Below, in pieces: positions 1-8,634 of a stretch of DNA of 64,000 nucleotides. A program made the position numbers and the translations under genes. The notes under the pieces were generated by a model that was not told where the DNA came from, ran no database searches, and worked only from the letters and a program-made list of their open reading frames with translations. Origin of the DNA: Halorientalis sp. IM1011 (GTDB lineage Archaea > Halobacteriota > Halobacteria > Halobacteriales > Haloarculaceae); NCBI RefSeq assembly GCF_001989615.1, contig NZ_CP019069.1:1-64000 (forward strand). Reading direction: 5' to 3'. Position 1 is the stretch's first letter. The number at the start of each line of letters is the position of its first letter.

Positions 1-813
1 ATGGTCGGTCGCTCGATGATGCTCTCGTGGCGGTACCGAAGGTCGCCGTCGGACTCGTAGTACTCCGGGACGGAGTGGCGGTGAATCTGGACGCTCTGGG
101 CCTCGTAATCGACGTTGACGCGACACTCCTCGGCCGTGATGGCGAGTCGTCTGACCTTCTCCTGGGTCACACGGCTGGCGGTCAGGTCGGCGACCACGCC
201 GTCGGCCAGCTCGAGCTGGGCGGTGACGTGATTCCGGTCCCGGGTGCCCATCGCCGAGACGCGCTCGACGGTCGAGCCGATGGTCGAGAGCACCACGTCG
301 ATGTCGTGGATCATCAGATCGAGGACGACGCCGTCCTTGCTGTCGCGGTCCACCGGCGGGCCGAGCCGCTGGACGTCGACGGCGATCACGTCCAGGTCGG
401 CGACGATCTCGGACAGCGCCCTGACGGCGGGGTTTGAACCCGCTCGACGTGCCCGACCTGTAACGCCACGTCCCGCTCCCGCGCCATCTCGACTAGTTCT
501 CGCCCGCGGCGAGGTCCGAGACGAACGGCTTCTCGACGAGGACGTTCACGCCCCGATCGATGGCCTCGGTGGCCACGCCGTAGTGGTAGCGCGTCGGGAC
601 GGCGATCGAGACCGCGTCACAGCGCTCCCAGCAGGTCGGTCTGGTCCATCGCGTCGGTCCCGTACTTCGTCGCCACGTCGGCGGCGCGGTCCGCGTCGGC
701 GTCGGCGACAGCCCCCGAAGTCGACCCCGGGGAGCTCGTTGTACACGCGCGCGTGATGCTGGCCCATCGATCCGACGCCGACGACGCCGGCCGTCGGTCG
801 CTTCCTCACTCAT
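1..813 (-). pseudogene. Gfo/Idh/MocA oxidoreductase, frameshifted, runs off the left edge
   Basis: A minus-strand NAD(P)-dependent sugar oxidoreductase. The N-terminal Rossmann motif (VVGVGSMGQHHARVYNE) starts near 809, and the EKP motif (VNVLVEKPF) is readable in another frame near 550. The C-terminal part continues in further frames to position 1 (LDLMIHDIDVVLSTIG near 300). The frame is lost at least five times. Removing one base from the C runs at 712-716, 627-629 and 439-441 and from the T run at 433-435 restores a normal Gfo/Idh sequence, and one missing base near 500 explains the rest. It follows the DegT gene by about 80 bp, as in many 3-amino-sugar operons. The 3' end is outside the window. 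Whether it is a true pseudogene or a run of sequencing errors cannot be decided from the sequence alone; I favour errors. Confidence 0.8.
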
Positions 814-891
814 GTGTCGTCCATCGTGTCGCGGTCTCGTTTTCCGTCTCGTCGCGCCGTCTCCGGTCGTTCGTGGTGGGTTTCCGTTCGA

Positions 892-1996
892 TCACTCGTG
901 GCTCACCTCGCGGATCGTCCGCGCGATCGTGCGCCGGTCGGCCTCGGTCGTCTCGGGATGGATCGGCAGGGACAGCACTTCCTCGGCCGCCCGGCTAGCG
1001 ACGGGGGCCGACGCGTCGACCCCCTCGTAGGCCGGCTGTTCGTGGATCGGCGTCGGGTAGTAGACGCCGGTGTCGACGCCGGCCGCCGACAGCGCGTCCT
1101 GCAACCGCTCCGCCGCTGGGTCCGGATCGTGTACTGGTGGTAGACGTGTCGCCGCTCGACCGCTCGACCGGCGGGATGACCGACGTGTCTTCGAGCATGT
1201 CGGTCAACTCGGCGGCGTTGGCGCGGCGCGCCCGGTTGAACTGGGGGAGCTTCTCCAGCTGGACCAGTCCGATGGCGGCCGCGAGGTTGGTCATCCGGAA
1301 GTTGTGTCCCAGATCCACGTGCCGGTAGCTGCCGTCGCGCCCGTGGTTGACGAACCGCTCGGCCCCGCTCGGCCACGTCGTCGCGGTCGGTCACGAACCG
1401 CGCCCCCCTCCCCGGTCGTCATGTTCTTCGTCGGGTAGAAGCTGAACGTCCCCGCATCGCCGATGGCGCCGACGGGGCGGCCGTCGTGGCGCGCGCCGTG
1501 GGCCTGTGCGGCGTCCTCGATCAGCGCGAGGTCGTGTGTCTCGGCGATGTCGGCGAGGTGGTCCATGTCCGCCGGCAGTCCGTAGAGGTGGACCGCGAGG
1601 ATCGCGTCGACGTCGTGTTCCCTGACGACGGACTCGACCGCGTGGGGATCGAGGTTGTACGTCTCGGGGTCGATGTCGGCGAACACCGGTTCGGCACCGG
1701 CAAAACCGGACGGCGTTGGCCGAGGCGACGAAGGAAAACGGCGTCGTCACGACGCGGTCGCCCTCGCCGATGCCAAGCGCGTGGAGCGCGGTGTGGAGCG
1801 CGGTCGTCCCGTTGCTGGTGGCGACCGCGTGGTCGGTCTCACAGAAGTCCGCGAAGGCGGTCTCGAACTCCGTGACGGTCTCGCCGGCCGCCAGGCGACC
1901 GGATTCGACGACCTCGGACACGCGAGCCGATTCGCGCTCGTCGAGTTGTGGGGCGGCGATGTCGACCGACCGGACGCGTTCCTCGCCGGTTACCAT
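892..1996 (-). pseudogene. DegT/DnrJ/EryC1/StrS aminotransferase, frameshifted
   Basis: A PLP-dependent sugar aminotransferase. The N-terminus (VDIAAPQLDERESARVSEVV), the substrate loop (SNGTTALHTALHALGIG), the catalytic-lysine region ([15 protein letters not shown]) and the C-terminus (GVDTGVYYPTPIHEQPAY) are all present in the right order but in four or five different frames. Extra bases in the A run 1702-1705, the C run 1363-1366 and the C run 1403-1408, and single missing bases near 1160 and 1120, account for the breaks. The residues of every family block are preserved, which is unusual for an old pseudogene. The start at 1996 is the first ATG before the family N-terminus. It is not a copy of the intact DegT at 7531; the two differ clearly along their length. 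Confidence 0.8.
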
Positions 1997-2133
1997 CGTC
2001 GTCCTCCCGGCGACCGATGTCGCTCGACAGCACAGTTGCGCCGACAGACAGTGTTCGTTCTTGGGACCTCATGGTTCGAGTTCGCCAGCGGGCGAAACCC
2101 CTGGCACGCCTCCATCCAGTCGGCAGTTCGCCT

Positions 2134-2140
2134 TTGTTAT
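2134..2140 (-). promoter_or_regulatory. ATAACAA-type promoter element
   Basis: Reads ATAACAAAGG on the minus strand, 138 bp before the DegT start at 1996. It is the same sequence found in front of many other surface-glycan genes in this window. The long distance implies a leader of about 110 nt if this is the core promoter. Confidence 0.4.
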
Positions 2141-2419
2141 GCGGCCCATTTACCCGACGTATCGGACGCCTCACGGCTGTACGCCCCGACTCCGTCGATT
2201 CCTGACCGACTACGGGTCGGTTCGGGGCCGTATCACCCGCCAGGCGACACAGTGTGGCACGCTAACGGGATGGGCGGACAACGGTAGCACGCTGGTACCG
2301 TTTATAAGCTGGGTGTAACAAAGGGACGAGGCAGAAATTGGGAGGCACGTCACGCAGAAATGACCGTGCCAGGCGTCCAGTCTCGTCGAGAGAGCTAATC
2401 ACGAGGGACGAACTCCTTG

Positions 2420-2968
2420 ATGGCATACGATCAGGAAGAACTGACGCAAGACCTCGTTTTCGACATCTTGAGCAGTCCGCGCCGTCGGTACGTTCTGTAC
2501 TATCTGCGGACTGTCGGGGAGCCGGTCGCGCTGAACGACCTGGCCGAACAGGTCGCGGCGTGGGAAAACGAGACGGAAGTCGACGAACTGTCCGATCAGG
2601 AGCGCAAGCGAGTGTACGTCTCCCTGTACCAGACTCACATTCCGAAACTGGATTCGGTCGGCATCGTCGAGTACGATCAACAGAGCGGGATGGTCGAGTT
2701 GACCGACCGCGTCCACCGGATCGACGACTACCTCACCGAGACGAGCGAGCCGATCCCCTGGCAGGCGTTCTACATGGGGCTGGCCGCCGTCAGCGCGGTG
2801 TTGCTCCTGCTCGTCGGGCTCGGAATCGGCCCGTTCGGGCAGATACCGGCACTGGTTGTCGGCATCGTCATCACCGCCGGGTTCGCGATCTCGGCGTCGG
2901 CCCACTACCTCTACTGGCGGTCACAGCGAAAACAGGTGCCGAACGAACTGCGTACCCGCGGTGGCTGA
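2420..2968 (+). CDS. DUF7344 winged-helix membrane protein
   Basis: 182 residues. Residues 10-100 match the haloarchaeal DUF7344 winged-helix domain: LSSPRRRYVLYYL, then DLAEQVAAWENE, then RKRVYVSLYQTHIPKLD and a GIVEYD strand. Two hydrophobic segments follow at about 115-135 and 140-160, so the domain is probably tethered to the membrane. Proteins of this family are assumed to be transcriptional regulators, but I know of no assigned ligand. I chose the ATG at 2420 rather than the TTG just upstream. A GTAACAAAGG element at 2315-2324 and TTTATAAG at 2300 lie upstream. Function beyond DNA binding is inference. Confidence 0.8.
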   Translation: MAYDQEELTQDLVFDILSSPRRRYVLYYLRTVGEPVALNDLAEQVAAWENETEVDELSDQERKRVYVSLYQTHIPKLDSVGIVEYDQQSGMVELTDRVHRIDDYLTETSEPIPWQAFYMGLAAVSAVLLLLVGLGIGPFGQIPALVVGIVITAGFAISASAHYLYWRSQRKQVPNELRTRGG

Positions 2969-2988
2969 GTACGTGGTTCGTCGCTGCG

Positions 2989-3180
2989 TCACTCGTGGAC
3001 GACGCCGCTGCCGGTCCTGAGTGAGCGCATCGTCGAGCACTCCAGACACGCGTACACGTGATCCTTGTTGTCGCCGAAGACGCGGGCGAAGGCGCTCGTG
3101 ACGTAACTCCCGCAGTTTTGACATCGGGTGGACGTCTCGTCTGGCGTCTCGTCGGCCACGGTCGTGAGTTCCGCTGTCAT
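2989..3180 (-). CDS. Small zinc-finger protein, DUF7563 family
   Basis: 63 residues with a CQNCGSYVT knuckle at about 20-28 and a CLEC knuckle at about 45-48, a four-cysteine zinc ribbon typical of haloarchaeal DUF7563 proteins. The segment FARVFGDNKDHVYAC between the knuckles is the family core. Small archaeal zinc ribbons of this type often act as regulators or adaptors, but no function can be assigned here. It is convergent with the DUF7344 gene, with a 20-bp gap. The ATG is 31 bp from an ATAACAA element, consistent with a nearly leaderless transcript. Confidence 0.8.
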   Translation of the reverse strand: MTAELTTVADETPDETSTRCQNCGSYVTSAFARVFGDNKDHVYACLECSTMRSLRTGSGVVHE

Positions 3181-3210
3181 GTGCGGTAGGCACGTGGAGT
3201 GGGGGGTGCT

Positions 3211-3217
3211 TTGTTAT
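3211..3217 (-). promoter_or_regulatory. ATAACAA-type promoter of the DUF7563 gene
   Basis: TTATAACAAAGC on the minus strand ends 31 bp before the ATG at 3180, the position expected for a haloarchaeal BRE/TATA element. The rest of the 3181-3627 intergenic stretch holds no gene I can support. Confidence 0.5.
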
Positions 3218-3627
3218 AATCGGGCTATTGATGCGTATTTGGATTGTTACGAGCTTATTCAGATTGTTACGGGCTTACTGTGGGTGACCGTATCGCTGAC
3301 GGCCGCTCACGCCGAATCGGGTGAGGCAGGGGCTGCGTTACGATCACACTGCGCCTTCGAAAGGTAAGTGACGAGTGGTCCGGGGGCAGGTGGAGTCCGG
3401 CGGGGAACCACCTGAGAACGTGTCGCTGACCGCGCAATAAGGGGGACAAAATTATTGGGGGTGACGACGAACAGGTGGCAAGTCACCGAAGGACGCCACG
3501 GACGAGCCGTGAGCGGTGAATCGTGTCGGTGAGGCAGTCGCGGCGGGGTGACGAAGACGTGAGCGACGGGGCTGAGTACGCGAACGAACGCGGTACGGCT
3601 GGCGCGATCAGGAGGACGATCAACTAA

Positions 3628-3903
3628 ATGAACTCAGACTGGGACGACGTAAGCTTCGTTATCAGTTCGCAGTACCGCATCGCGGTCCTCAGGCGGCTCG
3701 CCGACGGGCCGGCGACCCCGTCGCGCATCGCGAACGACGCCGATCTCGGCATCGCACACATCTCGCGGGCCCTCCAGGGGCTCCGCGAGCGGAATCTCGT
3801 CGAACTGCTGGTCTCCGAGGACAGACGCAAGGGTCGTGTCTACGGGATCACCGAAAAAGGCGGCAACGTGTGGCAGAAGATCGAGGCCGAAAACATGGTG
3901 TAA
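3628..3903 (+). CDS. Winged-helix transcriptional regulator
   Basis: 91 residues forming essentially one winged helix-turn-helix domain: ISSQYRIAVLRRLADGPATPSRIANDADLGIAHISRALQ (given in overlapping pieces: helix 1 ISSQYRIAVLRRLADGP, helix 2 PSRIANDADL, recognition helix IAHISRALQGLRERNLVEL) followed by a wing with RRKGRVYGITEKG. This is the ArsR/MarR-like layout common in haloarchaea for short regulators without a ligand domain. It lies alone, transcribed away from the DUF7563 gene, and its target is unknown. A leader of about 100 bp holds nothing I recognise. Confidence 0.75.
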   Translation: MNSDWDDVSFVISSQYRIAVLRRLADGPATPSRIANDADLGIAHISRALQGLRERNLVELLVSEDRRKGRVYGITEKGGNVWQKIEAENMV

Positions 3904-3995
3904 GCGTCCGGGTTCACCCCGAGCGTCGCCACGGTCGATCTCCGGAGCCGGGCGAGTGCTTCCGAGATGCCAATACACCCCGCCCCACGACACCG

Positions 3996-4136
3996 TTACT
4001 CGTCTTCGGTCTCGCGTGACGCGTTCCCCACGTCGGTGTCTTCCGGAACGAGCTGTTCCGGCGTCCGCTCGTGCATCGGTGTCCGAGCGAACTCTGTAAT
4101 CCGTTCCCACTCACTATCTGTCAGCCGTCCTTGCAT
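3996..4136 (-). CDS. Small acidic hypothetical protein
   Basis: A 46-residue open frame starting MQGRLTDSEWERITEF and ending in an acidic tail (NASRETEDE). The composition (Asp/Glu-rich, Trp-containing helix, no low-complexity Arg runs) is like real haloarchaeal small proteins and unlike antisense frames, which are Arg/Pro/Ser-rich. It is convergent with the winged-helix gene. No domain can be named. The 4137-4495 stretch upstream has an AT-rich patch (near 4160-4260) that could hold its promoter and nothing else I can support. Confidence 0.55.
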   Translation of the reverse strand: MQGRLTDSEWERITEFARTPMHERTPEQLVPEDTDVGNASRETEDE

Positions 4137-4495
4137 GCGCACGTTCGTTTGGCGTGTCGTGTCTTAGTAATACCCTCCTTAGTTCACAGGTAATCGACTG
4201 GTAAAAACCGGATTCGAACACTATCGGGCACAAAGCTAGTTATTGCTCACTGATAGTATGGGTGTTCTGTCTTCGCAAGCAATCGGTAGCCGAGACGGGA
4301 TCAGCCGTGAACGGGGCGTAATCGATCCGACACCGGCCGGCAGTCACAGGTGGACGGTGTCCAGTTCACGCCGCTGGGCGCGTTTCGGCGCGACGACGCC
4401 ACGAGACACCGGCCGGTCGCGGTCTCCCATCAGCCGGGCGGCTGTCTGTCCGGAACGTTTAGAGGAAACCGACGCCTAGAGTTCGCTCGTTGCAC

Positions 4496-5107
4496 ATGAC
4501 CGGGACGGACTGCCAGTGCAAGGTCGGCCGCGGCGTCGAGGACTTCGGTCTCGACGGGATACACGACGATCTGGTCCGTCGCTGGTGTGGCGACGGGCGG
4601 GAGCGACAGAGCCTCCGTGAACTGGCGACCTACTTCAACAGGCGACTGCTGGGCTCGGCGGTCGAGTCGGCCGACGAGGCACCGCTATCGGGCGAAGTGT
4701 CGAACCTCTACCGACTGCTGACGGACGACGACGTGAGCAGCGGGGTCCGGACCCAGACCCGCCGTCGCCTCGAGACCGCTGGCGTACCGGTCGAGGCGGT
4801 CGAGTCGGCCTTCGTCTCCCACCAGACCGTTCACACGCATCTGACGGAGTGTCTCGGCGTCTCTCGGGAGACGGAGGCGGACGACCCCGAATCACGCCGG
4901 CGCGCGGATCGGGATCGAATCCGCGCGCTCCAGAGTCGCACGGAAGCCGTCACGACGGACGCGCTCGAACGGCTTCGCGACTCGGAGGCGCTCGCGCTGG
5001 CCGACTTCGACGTGCTCGTCGACGTGACCGTCCTCTGTGACGAGTGCGGCCGCCAGCACGACGTGGGCTCGCTGCTCGATCGGGGCGGCTGTGACTGTCA
5101 GGAGTGA
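4496..5107 (+). CDS. rdfA: Rod-determining factor RdfA
   Basis: 203 residues. The protein follows the haloarchaeal RdfA family: KVGRGVEDFGLDGI near the N-terminus, then a WCGDG..RQSLRELATYFNRRLL block, EVSNLYRLLTDDDVSSGVRT, VSHQTVHTHLTECLGVS, and a C-terminal Zn-ribbon-like part (VTVLCDECGRQHDVGSLLDRG with CDC). In Haloferax volcanii RdfA is needed to form rod-shaped cells (established for that species). Residues 135-165 are a charged helical linker. The ATG at 4496 was chosen over a TTG two codons upstream. The next gene is the archaea-specific SMC-related protein, the usual partner, 171 bp downstream with its own promoter. Confidence 0.9.
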   Translation: MTGTDCQCKVGRGVEDFGLDGIHDDLVRRWCGDGRERQSLRELATYFNRRLLGSAVESADEAPLSGEVSNLYRLLTDDDVSSGVRTQTRRRLETAGVPVEAVESAFVSHQTVHTHLTECLGVSRETEADDPESRRRADRDRIRALQSRTEAVTTDALERLRDSEALALADFDVLVDVTVLCDECGRQHDVGSLLDRGGCDCQE

Positions 5108-5237
5108 CCCGCTCACCCGACCCGGTTGTGCTTTCCAGTCGTACGGCTGTAAAGGCGGTCGTACCTGTGTAAGGGAGCGCCTACCGGCCGAATATGTCAG
5201 ACGCACGTCGGACGCGCCGGGCCGCTGTAACCGGACT

Positions 5238-5244
5238 GTAACAA
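5238..5244 (+). promoter_or_regulatory. GTAACAA-type promoter of the SMC-related gene
   Basis: GTAACAAAAGG lies 35 bp before the ATG at 5279. This indicates that the SMC-related gene can be transcribed apart from rdfA. Confidence 0.4.
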
Positions 5245-5278
5245 AAGGTTTTGTGCGAGTAGTCATACCCTTCGAAGC

Positions 5279-7216
5279 ATGGACACGGTAGAGTCGGCCG
5301 AAGTCGTCGAGGCCGACGTCCGGAACGTCGGCGGCATCGACCGGACACGGTGTACGTTCGAACCGGGCGTAACGGTACTGACAGGGGAGAACGCGACCAA
5401 CCGGACCTCGTTTCTCACCTCGCTGATGGCGGCGCTGGGCAGCGACCGCGCGACGCTGAAAAGCGACGCGGACGAGGGCGAGGTTCGGCTCTCGTTCGAC
5501 GGCGAGACGTACACGCGAACCTTCGAACGGACCGACGGGCGGGTGAGCACCGGAGGCGATCCGTACCTCGAGGACGCGACCGTCGCCGATCTGTTCGCCT
5601 TCCTGCTGGAGTCGAACGAGGCGCGGCGCGCGGTCCGGTCGGGATCGGATCTGCGCGAACTGGTGATGCGGCCGGTCGACACGGACGCGATCCGTGCCGA
5701 GATCGACCGGCTGGAAGAAGAGAAACGGCGACTCGACGACGAACTGGCGGACCTCGACGACCTCGAAGCCGAGCGCGCGGACCTGGTGGACGAGCGGACG
5801 CGACTGGCGAACGAAATCGAGGACGCCGAGGCCGATCTGGAGGAGCGGCGGGCGGAACTGGCGGAACTGGACGCCTCCGTCGAGGAGAGCAAATCCCACC
5901 GCGAACGGCGACAGGAGGATCTCTCGGAACTGGAGTCAGCCCGGGAGGATCTGGAGCGGACGCGGCGGCAACTGGAGACCGAACGCGAGAGCCTCGACTC
6001 TCTCCACGAGGAACGTGCGGAACTGAAAGAGCGACGCGAGGAGTTGCCGGACGACCCCGGGGGCCGACTGGACGAGATCGAGTCGGAACTCGACCGGCTC
6101 AGGGAACACAAGAACTCGCTGGAGTCGACGATCAACCAGCTCGGGCGGATCGTCCAGTTCAACGAGTCGATGATCGAGGGCGACGGTGAGGCACCGGTCG
6201 AGGGACTCACCGAGCGCGACGACGACGTGACGGCCCAGCTCCTGCCCGACGACGAGGTCGTCTGCTGGACCTGTGGCTCCGAGGTCGAGGAGTCGGCCAT
6301 CGAGGGCACGCTGGATCGGCTCCGCGACCTCCGTCAGGAGACGGTGTCGAAGCGGCGCGAGGTTTCGGCCGAGATCGACGACCTGAGCGAGGAGAAAGGC
6401 GACCTGGAGTCGACCCGCGAGGAGCGCGAACGGGTCGACCGTCGACTGTCGGAACTCGACGACGAGATCGAGCGCCGGACGGGCAACGTCGAGGAACTGG
6501 AGTCGTCGATCGACGACCTCGAAGCGCGGGTCGAGGATCTGGAAGATACCGTTCGCGAGCGCGACGAGCGAGAGTACGAGGAGGTCGTCGAGCGCCATCG
6601 GGCGGTCAACGAACTGGAGTTCGAGATCGAATCGCTCAGGGAGGATCTGGACGCCGTCGAGGACGAGATCGCGGAGGTCGACACCCGACTCGACGAGCGC
6701 GAGGAGATCGAGGCCCGGCGGGAGTCCGTCGACGAGGAGCTACGGGACCAGCGGACCCGGATCGAGCGCCTGGAGGCCGAGATGGTCGAGACGTTCAACG
6801 ACCGGATGGCTGAGGTGCTCTCCCTCTTGGACTACGACGGGATCGACCGCATCTGGCTCGAACCCCGCGAACAGGAGGCTCGCGACGGGCGTCGAAACGT
6901 GACCGAGCGGGTGTTCGACCTCCACATCGTGCGTCGGGGCGACGACGGAGGCGTCTACGAGGACGCTATCGAGACGCTCAGCGAGAGCGAGCGGGAGGTC
7001 GCCGGGTTGGTGTTCGCGCTGGCGGGCTACCTCGCACACGACCTCGACGAGACGGTGCCGTTCGTCGTGCTGGACTCGCTGGAGGCGATCGACGCCGACC
7101 GGATCGGGCGACTGCTGGAGTACTTCGCCGACCATACGCGGTATCTGGTCGTCGCGCTGCTCGACGGCGACGCACAGGCCGTCGACGACAGACACGAGCG
7201 TATCCGGATGGGGTGA
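5279..7216 (+). CDS. Archaea-specific SMC-related protein
   Basis: 645 residues with SMC/Rad50-like architecture: an ATPase head split by a long coiled coil. The N-terminal loop reads LTGENATNRTSFLTSLMAAL at about 38-57. It occupies the Walker A position but lacks the usual GKS/GKT lysine. Residues 125-265 and 345-500 are Glu/Arg/Leu heptad coiled coil, with a CWTCG knuckle at about 328-332 that could form a zinc-hook-like turn. The C-terminal head has a signature-like region (ETLSESEREVAGLVFALAGY) and a Walker B-like strand (PFVVLDSLEAIDADR), followed by YLVVALLDGD. It is found next to rdfA, which suggests a shared role in cell shape or chromosome organisation. That role is inference. Confidence 0.85.
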   Translation: MDTVESAEVVEADVRNVGGIDRTRCTFEPGVTVLTGENATNRTSFLTSLMAALGSDRATLKSDADEGEVRLSFDGETYTRTFERTDGRVSTGGDPYLEDATVADLFAFLLESNEARRAVRSGSDLRELVMRPVDTDAIRAEIDRLEEEKRRLDDELADLDDLEAERADLVDERTRLANEIEDAEADLEERRAELAELDASVEESKSHRERRQEDLSELESAREDLERTRRQLETERESLDSLHEERAELKERREELPDDPGGRLDEIESELDRLREHKNSLESTINQLGRIVQFNESMIEGDGEAPVEGLTERDDDVTAQLLPDDEVVCWTCGSEVEESAIEGTLDRLRDLRQETVSKRREVSAEIDDLSEEKGDLESTREERERVDRRLSELDDEIERRTGNVEELESSIDDLEARVEDLEDTVRERDEREYEEVVERHRAVNELEFEIESLREDLDAVEDEIAEVDTRLDEREEIEARRESVDEELRDQRTRIERLEAEMVETFNDRMAEVLSLLDYDGIDRIWLEPREQEARDGRRNVTERVFDLHIVRRGDDGGVYEDAIETLSESEREVAGLVFALAGYLAHDLDETVPFVVLDSLEAIDADRIGRLLEYFADHTRYLVVALLDGDAQAVDDRHERIRMG

Positions 7217-7530
7217 GTCGGGAAAAGCGGGGGCAGGGGAATGTGCTGTGCTCCCGTCCGTGGGGGCAGGGCTGGCACCCCGGCACGGGTGGGGGCGGCG
7301 TCGGTTGCCGGGGCGCACCGGGCCGTACCACGTCGCCGGCTAAAGTTATCGGGCGGGTGCGAGCGCGGGATCGGCTCCAGCCGCCAGTAACCTCCCTGTA
7401 CCCGGCCACACCCGCGACTGCCGGACGTGACGGCCGCGCACCTTCCCTCGTCGACACTAGCAGTGGCTTTCCGGGAGCGGCCGGGGATACGCTCGCTATA
7501 ACAAACTGCCGGTGTTCACCACCTCGGGGT
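7217..7530 (+). other. Intergenic region with promoter, no gene seen
   Basis: GC-rich non-coding stretch after the SMC-related gene. The only element I can support is the ATAACAA promoter at its end. Confidence 0.5.
7498..7504 (+). promoter_or_regulatory. ATAACAA-type promoter of the DegT operon
   Basis: CTATAACAAACTG ends exactly 27 bp before the ATG at 7531. This spacing recurs at 10.9, 22.2, 47.7 and 52.7 kb and supports both a leaderless transcript and the chosen start. Confidence 0.6.
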
Positions 7531-8634
7531 ATGGACGAGCCCGTGGAGTTCACGGATATCTACGTCGACGAGGCGATGGTCGACCGCGCGACCGAGGTCC
7601 TCCGGAGCGGCCGCTACGTCAAAGGGCCGATGGTCGAGCGATTCGAGGCCGCGTTCGCCGAGTTCTGCGGTACGGACCACGCCGTCGGCGTCGCCAGCGG
7701 GACCGACGCGATCTACCTGGCGCTGCGAGCGGCCGGCGTCGATCCGGGCGAGGACGTGTTCGTGCCCGCACACACCTTCTTCGCGACGGTCAGCCCCGTG
7801 CTGGAACTGGGCGCGAACCCGGTGTTCGTCGATCACGACCCGGACACGTACACGATGGACCCGCGCGATCTGGCGGAGAAGGTCGCGGCCGCCGACGACC
7901 CGGCAGCCGTCGTCCCGGTCCACATCTACGGGCACCCGGCGGATATGGACGCCATCGGTGACGTTGCCGAGGCACACGACATGGCGATGATCGAGGACGC
8001 CTGTCAGGCCCACGGCGCGACGGACGGGGGCGACCGCGCCGGGAGTCTCGGCGACGCGGGCGCGTTCAGCTTCTATCCCTCGAAGAACATGACCGTCGCG
8101 GGCGACGGCGGGATACTCACCACCGACGACCCGGACCTGGCCCGCGAGGCCCGGATGCTCCGGAATCACGGGCGCGACGACGACGGCGAGCACGTCCGAC
8201 TGGGCCTGAACCACCGGCTCGGCGAACTCCACGCGGCCCTCGGGCTCGAACAGCTCCAGCACGTCGACGACTGGAACGAGAAGCGCCGCGCCGCAGCGCA
8301 GCGGTACACCGACCGACTGGAAGACGTCGAGGCGGTCACGACTCCCGATACGCGGGACGACACCGAACACGTCTACCACCTCTACGTGATTCAGGCACCG
8401 GACCGGGACGATCTGCAGGACTCACTGAACGACGCGGGCGTCGAGACGGGGATCCACTACCCGGTCCCGACCCACGAGCATCCTGCCGTCGCGGAGCGAC
8501 TCGACGGGTCGCCGCAGGTGCCCCGAACCGAGCGGCTGACCGAACGCATCCTCTCCGTGCCGATGCATCCGCGCATCACCGACACCGAGATCGACCGGGT
8601 GTGTGCGGCGATCGAGCGCCACTACGACCGATGA
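7531..8634 (+). CDS. DegT/DnrJ/EryC1/StrS sugar aminotransferase
   Basis: 367 residues, the normal family length. It transfers an amino group to a keto-sugar nucleotide using PLP. Visible blocks are the N-terminal dimer segment (EVLRSGRYVKGPMVERFE), the phosphate-binding SGTDAIYLALRAAGV, the conserved DDACQAHGA-like EDACQAHGA, and the catalytic lysine in FSFYPSKNMTVAGDGG. The C-terminal GIHYPVPTHEHPA motif lines the sugar site. It overlaps the Gfo/Idh gene by four bases (ATGA), so the two are translationally coupled. With the Gfo/Idh dehydrogenase and a hexapeptide acyltransferase such as the one at 24.6 kb, this would make a 3-acylamino sugar. That pathway is inferred from family logic. Confidence 0.92.
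   Translation: MDEPVEFTDIYVDEAMVDRATEVLRSGRYVKGPMVERFEAAFAEFCGTDHAVGVASGTDAIYLALRAAGVDPGEDVFVPAHTFFATVSPVLELGANPVFVDHDPDTYTMDPRDLAEKVAAADDPAAVVPVHIYGHPADMDAIGDVAEAHDMAMIEDACQAHGATDGGDRAGSLGDAGAFSFYPSKNMTVAGDGGILTTDDPDLAREARMLRNHGRDDDGEHVRLGLNHRLGELHAALGLEQLQHVDDWNEKRRAAAQRYTDRLEDVEAVTTPDTRDDTEHVYHLYVIQAPDRDDLQDSLNDAGVETGIHYPVPTHEHPAVAERLDGSPQVPRTERLTERILSVPMHPRITDTEIDRVCAAIERHYDR

Noticed and set aside
1-2000. Recent gene duplication of the DegT-Gfo/Idh pair at 7.5-9.6 kb as origin of the broken genes
   Set aside because: The two DegT sequences differ along their whole length, so the broken pair is an older paralogue and not a recent copy.
4243-4479. A 78-residue frame before rdfA
   Set aside because: Arg/Ser-rich, no conserved segment, and no support beyond being open.
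5263-6309. A 348-residue serine/arginine-rich frame opposite the SMC-related gene
   Set aside because: The Ser/Arg repeats are the antisense image of the Glu/Asp/Leu coiled coil on the plus strand, with no haloarchaeal composition.
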